Assembly: GCA_040758525.1 (NCBI GenBank)
Contig: JBFLVQ010000147.1
Location: 1-15,594 of the forward strand
DNA: 15,594 nucleotides
Source: JBFLVQ01 sp040758525
Lineage (GTDB): Bacteria > Acidobacteriota > Blastocatellia > Chloracidobacteriales > JADJPF01
Direction: 5' to 3'
In this document: in pieces, positions 7,188 to 14,832 of the stretch
Layout: each line of letters begins with the position of its first letter
Numbering within the stretch: position 1 is the first letter of the stretch
Position numbers and translations under genes: made by a program
Notes under the pieces: generated by a model
Seen by the model: the letters and a program-made list of their open reading frames with translations, nothing else
What the model was told of the DNA's origin: nothing
Database searches by the model: none

Positions 7188-8816
7188 ATGAGCATAAAAG
7201 CAGCCGTGATTGGCCTAGATGGGGCCACATTTGAGATTATTGATCTTTTGATCGAGCGTGGAGCACTACCTAATCTAAAGCGGTTAATTGAGGAGGGGGC
7301 AGCAGGACCATTACGTTCCTCTATCACTCCTAACAGCTTTCCTGGTTGGACTTCTGCTAGCACCGGGACTAGTGAAGGTCGCCATGGCATCTTTATGCCG
7401 CTGGTACGTCGCGAAGATAACTTTACTCTCAAAGCGATGAGTACGCTCGATATCAAGACCAAGACAATCTGGGAGCTACTCTCTGAACGTGGCCACCCTG
7501 TTGGTGTAATCAATGATCCTTGCTCCTATCCACCCATTGTTGTCAATGGCTTTCTTGTTTGTGGAATGCTCTGGCCTGGTGGGGATCAACCTTATACTTA
7601 CCCAATCACACTTGCTAGTGAACTTGAAGAGGCTGTCCCTGGCTATATTGTAGATGTCAACCTACACGGTAAAGATAAAGAGCAGATTGCTGCAGAACTT
7701 TTCCGCTCCCTAGAACTGCGCCAACAAGCCGCCAGTTATTTAATGAAACGTTATCCCTGGGATCTCTACTGGGTAGTATTTACAGAATCAGACCGTGCAC
7801 AACATAGGTTCTGGGCGGCTTTTGATCAGTCTCATCCACGTTATGATGAACAACCTGCCAGTCTACGTACAGCAATCTTCGAAATCTATCAGAAGCTTGA
7901 TGCCGCAGTAGGTAAGTTGATCTCAGAGATGGATACAGATACGACTGTCTTTATTGTCTCAGATCATGGCTTTGGCCCTTTTTATACGGCTTTTGAGATA
8001 CCACGTTGGCTGCTTGATGAAGGCTATCTAGTAGAGCGTGGAGAGAAGGCGAAACTTAAATCGGCCCTGCGTCGCATAGGTATTCTTGATGAAGTGGCCA
8101 GTGTTTATCGAGCTGTGCGCAAACCTTTTGAGAAAGAGATCGGTTATGGTGCAGCTAAATTGAGATCGCAAGCGGCTACTACACAGGACTATTTTGCTAC
8201 CCTAGATTGGTCACAAACACGCGCCTATTATACATTAGACGGTGGTATCAGGATCAATTTAGCCGGTCGTGAACCATATGGTATTGTTACACCGACAGCA
8301 GCAGAAAAACTTAAGCAGGAGATCAAAGCTAAACTAAGCGCTCAGAAATTCCCTAATGGTGCACCCGTCTTTCGCTACATACTTACTCAAGAAGAAGCCT
8401 TTGACGGGCCTTATCGAGCCTTTGCACCTGATCTAATAATTTCGATCAATTATGATGGCTATTGTGGTCCGCTCAAGGGTGAGAAGTACCTTACACCTTC
8501 AAACCATAATACTGGTGAACATACACCAGACGGTGTCTTTATTGCTTGGGGTAAGAATATAAGGGGTGGTACGCGTATTGTGGGAGCAAATCTACGTGAT
8601 GTTACCCCTACAGTACTCTTCCATTTAGATGAAGCACTGACACCAGAGATGGACGGACGCGTACTAGCAGAGATATTTACAGCAGAATTCAGCGCTACTA
8701 GAACAGTGCGACGTACAGGCACATCCTACCGGGAACCGGTCGCTACCGCTGATGAAGGACTTTTCGATGATGAAAATGTCGCGGAGAAATTGCGCAGTCT
8801 GGGCTACATTCAGTAG
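7188..8816 (+). CDS. Alkaline-phosphatase-superfamily protein, AP2, with LGYI tail
   Basis: I start this at ATG 7188 (542 residues). An in-frame TTG at 7170 would add six residues but has no ribosome site, and M-S-I-K-A-A-V-I-G-L-D-G matches the short starts of its paralogues. Weak GGAA lies 5 bases before 7188. Metal and nucleophile positions are D11, S50 (P-N-S-F-P-G-W), D202 and H206 (E-S-D-R-A-Q-H), D259-H260 (S-D-H-G-F-G-P) and H445 (T-G-E-H-T-P-D-G). A cap-like insertion spans about 280-345. It is clearly closest to AP3, sharing N-S-F-P-G-W, T-G-T-S-E-G, T-K-T-I-W-E-L-L-S-E-R-G and the closing R-R-x-G-(T/S)-S-Y-R stretch. The C-terminus at 529-542 is acidic and then V-A-E-K-L-R-S-L-G-Y-I-Q. 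It is cytoplasmic. The likely activity is phosphodiesterase or phospho/sulfo-transfer; the substrate is unknown. Confidence 0.9.
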   Translation: MSIKAAVIGLDGATFEIIDLLIERGALPNLKRLIEEGAAGPLRSSITPNSFPGWTSASTGTSEGRHGIFMPLVRREDNFTLKAMSTLDIKTKTIWELLSERGHPVGVINDPCSYPPIVVNGFLVCGMLWPGGDQPYTYPITLASELEEAVPGYIVDVNLHGKDKEQIAAELFRSLELRQQAASYLMKRYPWDLYWVVFTESDRAQHRFWAAFDQSHPRYDEQPASLRTAIFEIYQKLDAAVGKLISEMDTDTTVFIVSDHGFGPFYTAFEIPRWLLDEGYLVERGEKAKLKSALRRIGILDEVASVYRAVRKPFEKEIGYGAAKLRSQAATTQDYFATLDWSQTRAYYTLDGGIRINLAGREPYGIVTPTAAEKLKQEIKAKLSAQKFPNGAPVFRYILTQEEAFDGPYRAFAPDLIISINYDGYCGPLKGEKYLTPSNHNTGEHTPDGVFIAWGKNIRGGTRIVGANLRDVTPTVLFHLDEALTPEMDGRVLAEIFTAEFSATRTVRRTGTSYREPVATADEGLFDDENVAEKLRSLGYIQ

Positions 8817-8883
8817 TGTCCAGATACCAGCACAGAGCGACAGAAGATCGTTAACTACGCGCCAATCCTCTCCTTTACATATT

Positions 8884-11334
8884 ATGAAGCGGAGAAGAGA
8901 AACTAGAGTGCAACTAATGGGTGAATTAGAGGCATTGCGCCTACGTGTTGCCCAATTGGAAGCCTTGGAGGTGAACTACCGTCATATCACTATGGCGCTA
9001 CAGAGAAGCGAAGAGCGCTATCGACTATTGTTTGATAGTATTCCGATCCCTGTTTGGGTTTACGATCTTGAGACACTAGCCTTTCTTGCTGTCAATGCTG
9101 CTGCGGTGCGTAATTATGGCTACTCACGCGAAGAATTTCTTGCCCTCACGATTAAGGAGATACGCCCGCCAGAAGATATTCCTATTCTTATGGAGGACTT
9201 GACTAAGAATCGCCACCAGTTACAGAGAATTGATACTCGTAGACACCGTAAAAAGGATGGCACCATCATAGATGTAGAGATCTCCTCTTATGAATTTCTC
9301 TTTGAAGGTTCTGTTAGTAGGTTAGTATTGGCTTATGATATTACTGCACGAAAACAGGCCGAAGAAGCATTGCGTAAGAGTGAGCAACGGTACCGTGACC
9401 TGTTTGAGAATGCTAGCGACATTATCTACAGCCATGATCTTACTGGCAATTGTCTTACCGTAAATAAGAAGGCTTGCGAAGTTTTGAACTACAGCCAAGA
9501 TGAGCTGCTTAAGATGAATATCGCTCAACTTATTGGCTTGTCGGATCTAGCCTTAATCCAACAGCGTGTACAACGTCGTCTAATGGGAGAAGAGTTGCCA
9601 CCATTAGAATTGGAAATAGCTGCTAAAGATGGTCGCTGTTTTACTGTAGAGACTAACTCCTGGTTAGAATGGGAAGGAGACAAACCAATTGCAGTATATG
9701 GCGTCGCCCGCGACATTACTGAACGCAAACGTGCAGAAAATGCTGTTAAAGAACTTAATGAAGAACTAGAAAATCGTGTAAGAGAACGTACAGCACAACT
9801 AGCAACTGCCACAGAGGCGCTTATTGCTGAGAAAGAACGCCTCTCTGTTACCCTAGGTAGTATAGGAGAGGGTGTGATTGCCACAGATGCACAAGGGTGT
9901 ATCTCATTAATGAATAATGTCTCAGAAAGACTGATTGGCTGGACACAGGCAGAGGCAGTTGGCAATACTTTCTCCAAAGTCTTCCGTGTTATTGATGAAG
10001 AGTCTCGCAGCGACTGTGAAGATCTGGCACAGAAAGTTATTCAAGCCGGAGAAGTGAGATTTGACAACGCTATCCTGATATCGAGAAATAATATCGAGCG
10101 TATTATCTCTGTTAATGGTGCTCCTATTTATGAAAAAGGTGGCACAATCATTGGTGCGGTTTTAGTATTCCAGGATGTTACAGAACAACGAAAACTGCAA
10201 GAAGAGATGCTTAAAGCCAGTAAGCTAGAGTCGATTGGCATACTGGCAGGAGGAATAGCACATGACTTCAACAATATTCTTACTGCTATTATTTGTAACC
10301 TCTCTTTAGCGAAAATGACTCTACCTGCTGAGGACAAACTCTCTCAGCGGCTCTCAGAGATAGAGAAAGCCACCTTACAAGCAAAGAATCTCGCTCAACA
10401 ACTGCTTACTTTCGCCAAGGGCGGTCTGCCAATAATCAAGGTCGTCTCTATTGCACAGTTGTTACGCGAGACAGCTACCTTTGTGTTAAGAGGCTCGCCA
10501 ATACGCTGTCGATTATCTATTCCTGATGATCTATGGTTGGCAGAGATCGATGCAGGTCAGATCTATCAAGTTATTAGTAATCTGATTATTAATGCTCAGC
10601 AAGCGATGCCACAGGGTGGTGAGATTGAGATCGCAGCAGAAAATATTAATGTAGAAAAGATTCCTACACTACCACTCAAACCTACTCGTTATCTTCGAAT
10701 TTCCATTAAAGATTCTGGTATAGGAATATTGAAAGAACATCTATCAAAAATCTTCGATCCTTACTTTACTACCAAACAGCAAGGCAGTGGATTAGGTTTG
10801 ACTACTGCCTACTCTATTGTGAAGAAACATAATGGACATCTTACCGTAGAATCACAGGTTGGTGTCGGCACAACTTTCTATATTTATCTTCCTGCTTCCG
10901 AGAAAAGACTGCCCGTCAAGAGTGTTGCCCCTCAACGTACACATACAGAGAGAGGAAAAATATTGGTGATGGATGATCAGGAGGTTATACGAGAGCTGGT
11001 TCGGGAGATGTTGATACGCGCCGATTATCAGGTTGAAGTGGCAATGGATGGCGCTCAAGCAATTGAATTATGCCGACAAGCTCTGGTGGCAGGAGAGCCT
11101 TTTAATCTAGCGATTCTCGATCTGACAATCCCCGGCGGAATGGGCGGCAAGGATGTCATCCATATCTTGCGAACTCTTGATCCTAGTCTAAAAGCGATTG
11201 TATCGAGTGGTTATTCTACCGATCCAATCATGTCTGATTTCAAACAGTATGGCTTCCAAGGCGTAATCGCCAAGCCTTATCGAGTCGAGGATCTCTTGCA
11301 GGTGTTAGAAGATCTACTAGAGTGTGATGGATAG
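8884..11334 (+). CDS. Soluble hybrid histidine kinase: PAS-PAS-PAS-HisKA-HATPase-REC
   Basis: The frame is open from 8752, but its first 44 codons overlap AP2 and the residues look like noise, so I start at ATG 8884 (816 residues); ATG 8917 is an alternative. Order: N-terminal coil 1-40, PAS1 about 42-160, PAS2 167-283, coil 284-321, PAS3 322-436, HisKA with phospho-acceptor H460 in G-G-I-A-H-D-F-N-N, and HATPase with N570, D610 (D-S-G-I-G) and the G634-S-G-L-G-L lid. The receiver follows at 690-812 with D697/D698, acceptor D746, S774 and K797. All catalytic residues are present. No membrane segment is visible, so PAS domains must sense an internal ligand, redox state or partner. The receiver could pass phosphate to an Hpt protein or regulator elsewhere; no DNA-binding regulator is in the window. 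Its place between paralogues AP2 and AP3 suggests shared expression and a link to the same pathway. Confidence 0.93.
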   Translation: MKRRRETRVQLMGELEALRLRVAQLEALEVNYRHITMALQRSEERYRLLFDSIPIPVWVYDLETLAFLAVNAAAVRNYGYSREEFLALTIKEIRPPEDIPILMEDLTKNRHQLQRIDTRRHRKKDGTIIDVEISSYEFLFEGSVSRLVLAYDITARKQAEEALRKSEQRYRDLFENASDIIYSHDLTGNCLTVNKKACEVLNYSQDELLKMNIAQLIGLSDLALIQQRVQRRLMGEELPPLELEIAAKDGRCFTVETNSWLEWEGDKPIAVYGVARDITERKRAENAVKELNEELENRVRERTAQLATATEALIAEKERLSVTLGSIGEGVIATDAQGCISLMNNVSERLIGWTQAEAVGNTFSKVFRVIDEESRSDCEDLAQKVIQAGEVRFDNAILISRNNIERIISVNGAPIYEKGGTIIGAVLVFQDVTEQRKLQEEMLKASKLESIGILAGGIAHDFNNILTAIICNLSLAKMTLPAEDKLSQRLSEIEKATLQAKNLAQQLLTFAKGGLPIIKVVSIAQLLRETATFVLRGSPIRCRLSIPDDLWLAEIDAGQIYQVISNLIINAQQAMPQGGEIEIAAENINVEKIPTLPLKPTRYLRISIKDSGIGILKEHLSKIFDPYFTTKQQGSGLGLTTAYSIVKKHNGHLTVESQVGVGTTFYIYLPASEKRLPVKSVAPQRTHTERGKILVMDDQEVIRELVREMLIRADYQVEVAMDGAQAIELCRQALVAGEPFNLAILDLTIPGGMGGKDVIHILRTLDPSLKAIVSSGYSTDPIMSDFKQYGFQGVIAKPYRVEDLLQVLEDLLECDG

Positions 11335-11338
11335 TTGT

Positions 11339-11381
11339 AGCTTGCCTAAAACAGTCGGCAAAGCTTGCACTAACAGCTTTG
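11339..11381 (+). repeat. Two mutually exclusive hairpins before AP3
   Basis: AGCTTGCC (11339-11346) can pair with GGCAAAGCT (11357-11365) with one bulged A. The CAAAGCT part (11359-11365) can instead pair with AGCTTTG (11375-11381). The two stems share one arm, as in an attenuator or leader switch, but no T-run follows and no leader peptide is obvious. It may be a chance structure. Confidence 0.35.
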
Positions 11382-11402
11382 AAATGAGAACATTCTGATC
11401 TA

Positions 11403-13025
11403 ATGAGTAAACTTATGAACGAACGGGCAGTTATCATTGGCCTTGATGGCGCGACCTTCGATATTATCGATCCACTTGTTGCGAGTGGAAGATTGCCTAA
11501 CCTTAAGCGGCTGATCGATACAGGTGTGAGTGGACCATTACGTTCTACACTTCATCCCAATAGCTTTCCTGGTTGGGCAAGCTGTACTACAGGAACTTCG
11601 GAAGGCCTGCATGGTGTCTACTCACCTTTTATCAAAGAGACAGGCGCTTATGCTTTTCGTGCAATGAGTGCGCTTGATATCCAGACCAAGACGATCTGGG
11701 AGCTGCTTTCTGAGCGTGGTAGGCGTGTAGGCGTGGTGAATGTACCAACTACCTATCCAGTTGTGCCAGTGCAAGGATTCTTGGTAACTGGTATGCTTAC
11801 ACCCAGTCTCTCTTCAGAATTTACTTATCCAGCCACACTTAAACAGGATCTACTTACCGCTGTGCCAGACTATATCATCGAGCCACACCGCAATACCAAT
11901 AAGGCTGAAAAGGCAGCAGAGTTTCGCGCCTGCCTAGATGCTCGTATGCGCGCGCTCGATTTTCTTATCCCACCTACACAGTGGGATTTCTTAATGGTGG
12001 TCTTCTCGATTCTAGATCGCACTCAACATGATTTCTGGGCCGATATGGATGCTGAGCACCATAAACATGATCCACAGGGTGCTTATAAGGAATTTATCAC
12101 AGAGATGTATGAGCGTGTTGATGAGGCTGTGGGCAGATTACTGAGACATATTCCAACAGGCACACCAATATTGATCTGTTCCGATCATGGATTTTGTGCC
12201 TCTCGCTATGAGATACGTGTCAATGAATGGTTACGAGAACAGAATTGGCTTGCCTATCGAGAGGATTTCTCTTGGCTGGCTCGCAAAAAGTTGCATGCAC
12301 TCAAAGCACGTGTACAAAGCCATATTGCCGTGGCGCCACCGGCAGGTTGGGACAATGCTCTAGATAAGAAAGTGGCGCGTAATCGTGCTGTCTTTGCAGA
12401 GATTGATTGGCGCCGTACACGCGCTTTCTTTGGCCAAGATCGTGGTGTCTGGATCAATCTGCAGGGACGTGAGGCTGAAGGCACGGTTGCTGCATCAGAT
12501 TATCTGCGTGTACGTACAGAACTGCGTGAGCAGTTGCAGACGCTCCAATCTCCTCTTGATGGTGAACCAATCTTTGCACAAGTGCTTACCCGTGAAGAGG
12601 CTTTTCAAGGCCGCTACACAGAGTTACTGCCTGACCTGGTTGTCATCACACGTGATCCACGCTTTGTACCACTAGAAGGCCGCAGTCCTGGCGGAGTCTT
12701 TCTACCTAGTACAACAACATCAGGCGCGCATTCACCATACGGAATTTTTATTGCTGCAGGAGATGGTATACGAGCCGGTGTGCGTATAGAAAATGCGCAT
12801 CTACGTGATGTTGCCCCTACTGCGCTTTACGCAATGAACGAGCCACTCACTGAAGATATGGATGGGCGTGTGTTACAAGAGATCTTTCAATCAGAAGTGA
12901 ACATTGCTCGACCTATACGCCGCCAAGGCAGTTCTTATCGTGATGGTGCACAATCAGCAGCTTATGATGATGATGAACAGGATGAGATTAAGGAACGTAT
13001 GCGCGCATTAGGTTATATAAGTTAG
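11403..13025 (+). CDS. Alkaline-phosphatase-superfamily protein, AP3, with LGYI tail
   Basis: The protein has 540 residues from ATG 11403; a second in-frame ATG at 11415 is possible, and neither has a good ribosome site. The catalytic pattern is complete: D15 in I-G-L-D-G-A-T-F, nucleophile position S54 (H-P-N-S-F-P-G-W), D205 and H209 in L-D-R-T-Q-H, D261-H262 in C-S-D-H-G-F, and H443 in S-G-A-H-S-P-Y-G. It is the sister of AP2, with the same N-S-F-P-G-W block, T-G-T-S-E-G-x-H-G and T-K-T-I-W-E-L-L-S-E-R-G. The cap segment at about 285-335 differs most, which suggests a different substrate. The C-terminus is D-D-D-E-Q-D-E-I-K-E-R-M-R-A-L-G-Y-I-S. It has no signal peptide. It lies 68 bases after the kinase and 126 bases before AP4. 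The likely activity is metal-dependent phosphate or sulfate ester hydrolysis or transfer in the cytoplasm. Confidence 0.9.
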   Translation: MSKLMNERAVIIGLDGATFDIIDPLVASGRLPNLKRLIDTGVSGPLRSTLHPNSFPGWASCTTGTSEGLHGVYSPFIKETGAYAFRAMSALDIQTKTIWELLSERGRRVGVVNVPTTYPVVPVQGFLVTGMLTPSLSSEFTYPATLKQDLLTAVPDYIIEPHRNTNKAEKAAEFRACLDARMRALDFLIPPTQWDFLMVVFSILDRTQHDFWADMDAEHHKHDPQGAYKEFITEMYERVDEAVGRLLRHIPTGTPILICSDHGFCASRYEIRVNEWLREQNWLAYREDFSWLARKKLHALKARVQSHIAVAPPAGWDNALDKKVARNRAVFAEIDWRRTRAFFGQDRGVWINLQGREAEGTVAASDYLRVRTELREQLQTLQSPLDGEPIFAQVLTREEAFQGRYTELLPDLVVITRDPRFVPLEGRSPGGVFLPSTTTSGAHSPYGIFIAAGDGIRAGVRIENAHLRDVAPTALYAMNEPLTEDMDGRVLQEIFQSEVNIARPIRRQGSSYRDGAQSAAYDDDEQDEIKERMRALGYIS

Positions 13026-13075
13026 CGACTATTTGTCAGACAATTTTATCTCAGCCTAAGGCTAGCTTGTGATCA

Positions 13076-13104
13076 ATTGCAAGTATTGACCAATAGGCTT
13101 ATTG
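13076..13104 (+). promoter_or_regulatory. Possible internal promoter before AP4
   Basis: In the 126-base gap, TTGCAA lies 17 bases before TATTGT (about 13076-13104). A small inverted repeat CAATA-GGCT-TATTG (13091-13104) overlaps the proposed -10, and TTTGA-GTGT-TCAAA (13114-13127) lies just downstream. These suggest a regulated internal start, but every element is short and AT-rich. Confidence 0.25.
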
Positions 13105-13140
13105 TATAGAGTTTTTGAGTGTTCAAATGACAATCTTGCT

Positions 13141-13145
13141 TGAGG
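13141..13145 (+). promoter_or_regulatory. Ribosome binding site fixing the AP4 start at 13152
   Basis: TGAGG ends 6 bases before ATG 13152. It overlaps the alternative in-frame TTG at 13140, which therefore cannot be the start served by this site. Confidence 0.6.
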
Positions 13146-13151
13146 TTTTCT

Positions 13152-14819
13152 ATGGATAGGAAACTGCTATTCATCGGGCTGGATGGCACAACCTTCGATC
13201 TGCTCGATCCGCTTATGCGCGATATAGGGCTACCCAATCTGGAGGGTATCATCAAACGTGGCGCGCGTGCATCGTTGGAGACAACTATTCCACCGATCAC
13301 ACCAACTGCTTGGGTATCGCTGGTTACTGGCAAAAATCCTGGCAAACACGGTATTCTTGAGTTCCTACTACGACGTGGCGACTCTATGCATGATTTGCCT
13401 GTCAATCAAGCGCTACGCGATAGTCCAGCAATCTGGGATATTCTTTCAAAACTGGGCAAACATGTGATTGTTACCAATATGCCGGTAACTTATCCGCCTA
13501 CGCCAGTGAATGGGTTGATGATCTCAGACTTTCTTACTCCACGTGGCCGACGCGACTTTGCTTATCCACCAGAACTATTACAGGAGATTGAATCACGCTT
13601 TGGTCCATACCGGCTCTATATCACCGAAGTCTATGCGCCTGGCAATATCGATAAGGTACTCGATCAACTCTTTGATGAGTTAGAGTATAAGACCCGTGTA
13701 ACTGAGTATCTAATGCAACAGTACCCTTGGGACTTCTTTGCTACACATATATGGAGTACAGATCGCTGTCAGCATGAATTGTGGCATATATGGGATGAGA
13801 CACATCCTCTCAGCAATCGACGTGAGACCGAACGCCATCATGGACGTGTAATGGAGTTTTGGAAAGCAGTAGATGCTGCAGTTGGACGTATGGTATCGCA
13901 AGCCGGTAAAGATACTTTAATAATGATGGCTTCTGATCATGGTTTTGGCCCTATTCATAAATTTCTCTGCTTTAATATCTGGCTGCTTCAAGAAGGGTTG
14001 TTGGTGCTTAAACAGAGCGCGCTTACACAGCTCAAGCGACTGCTCTTCCAATTAGGACTGACACCAGAACTAGGCTATCGTGTTTCTATGCGATTGGGAC
14101 TGGCTAAGATCAGGTTGGCGGCGGGCGTTACTAATCGCTCTCAGCTCTTTAAGTTGATTCATAAACTGATGCTCTCGCTTGAAGATGTTGATTGGTCGCG
14201 TACCCTCGCTTATTCAAAAGGTAATTATGGTCAGATCTTTATCAACCTAAAAGGGCGTGAGCCGCATGGCGCAGTCAGTCCTGGTGCTGAATATGAGCGT
14301 GTTTGCCGTTTAGTCATTGAGAAGCTAGAGAAATTGACCGATCCTGATACTGGTGAAAAGATTATTGGTCCGCTTTGGCGGCGTGAAGATCTATACGATG
14401 GTCCACACGTTGAAATGGCACCAGATATTACTTTCTTACCTGCTGATATGCGTTACAAGCCTATGGGCACGCTGGATCTCACTTCAAATCGTTTTATCAC
14501 CAATGTCTATGGTAATTCTGGTGATCATCGTATGAATGGTCTATACATCGCAGCAGGACCAGATATAAAACCAGGCACACGACTTAATCGTGCGCGTATT
14601 ATTGATGTCGCGCCTTCTATGCTCTACCTGCTTGGCCAGGCTATTCCTGTTGATATGGATGGCGAGGTTCTTACAGAGATGATCTCAGAAGAGTATCTAC
14701 GCGCCAATCCGATTTGTGCCAGTGAAAGTCTGCCTACTGATCGTGATCTTGACGTCGTCTTTTCTGAAGAGGATAACGATGAGGTGCGCGAACGACTCAA
14801 GAGCTTAGGATACTTGTGA
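13152..14819 (+). CDS. Alkaline-phosphatase-superfamily protein, AP4, with LGYL tail
   Basis: I start at ATG 13152 (555 residues), with a well-placed ribosome site, rather than at the in-frame TTG 13140. Catalytic positions are D11 (I-G-L-D-G-T-T-F), T50 as nucleophile (I-P-P-I-T-P-T-A-W), D204 and H208 (S-T-D-R-C-Q-H), D262-H263 (S-D-H-G-F-G-P) and H459 (S-G-D-H-R-M-N-G). Thr is the common nucleophile in nucleotide pyrophosphatase-type members, whereas AP1-AP3 have Ser there. The N-P-G-K-H-G-I block is shared with AP1. A helical cap insertion spans about 285-345. The tail at 537-555 is acidic and ends E-V-R-E-R-L-K-S-L-G-Y-L. No signal peptide is present. The glycosyltransferase starts 13 bases after its stop, so the two are probably translationally linked. 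The substrate is not predictable from sequence. Confidence 0.91.
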   Translation: MDRKLLFIGLDGTTFDLLDPLMRDIGLPNLEGIIKRGARASLETTIPPITPTAWVSLVTGKNPGKHGILEFLLRRGDSMHDLPVNQALRDSPAIWDILSKLGKHVIVTNMPVTYPPTPVNGLMISDFLTPRGRRDFAYPPELLQEIESRFGPYRLYITEVYAPGNIDKVLDQLFDELEYKTRVTEYLMQQYPWDFFATHIWSTDRCQHELWHIWDETHPLSNRRETERHHGRVMEFWKAVDAAVGRMVSQAGKDTLIMMASDHGFGPIHKFLCFNIWLLQEGLLVLKQSALTQLKRLLFQLGLTPELGYRVSMRLGLAKIRLAAGVTNRSQLFKLIHKLMLSLEDVDWSRTLAYSKGNYGQIFINLKGREPHGAVSPGAEYERVCRLVIEKLEKLTDPDTGEKIIGPLWRREDLYDGPHVEMAPDITFLPADMRYKPMGTLDLTSNRFITNVYGNSGDHRMNGLYIAAGPDIKPGTRLNRARIIDVAPSMLYLLGQAIPVDMDGEVLTEMISEEYLRANPICASESLPTDRDLDVVFSEEDNDEVRERLKSLGYL

Positions 14820-14832
14820 GGCAATTTATTTT

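Noticed and set aside
7130..7513. 127-codon minus-strand frame over the AP1/AP2 junction
   Set aside because: It lies opposite the conserved catalytic N-terminus of AP2 and has no domain or ribosome-site support.
8752..8883. Upstream extension of the hybrid kinase frame overlapping the end of AP2
   Set aside because: The 44 extra residues resemble no PAS or linker sequence, and about half of them overlap the conserved AP2 tail in another frame. ATG 8884 gives a clean coiled-coil start.
9525..9977. 150-codon open frame on the minus strand inside the kinase gene
   Set aside because: It is antisense to conserved PAS domains, is Ser/Arg-rich in the manner of a shadow frame, and shows no recognisable motif.
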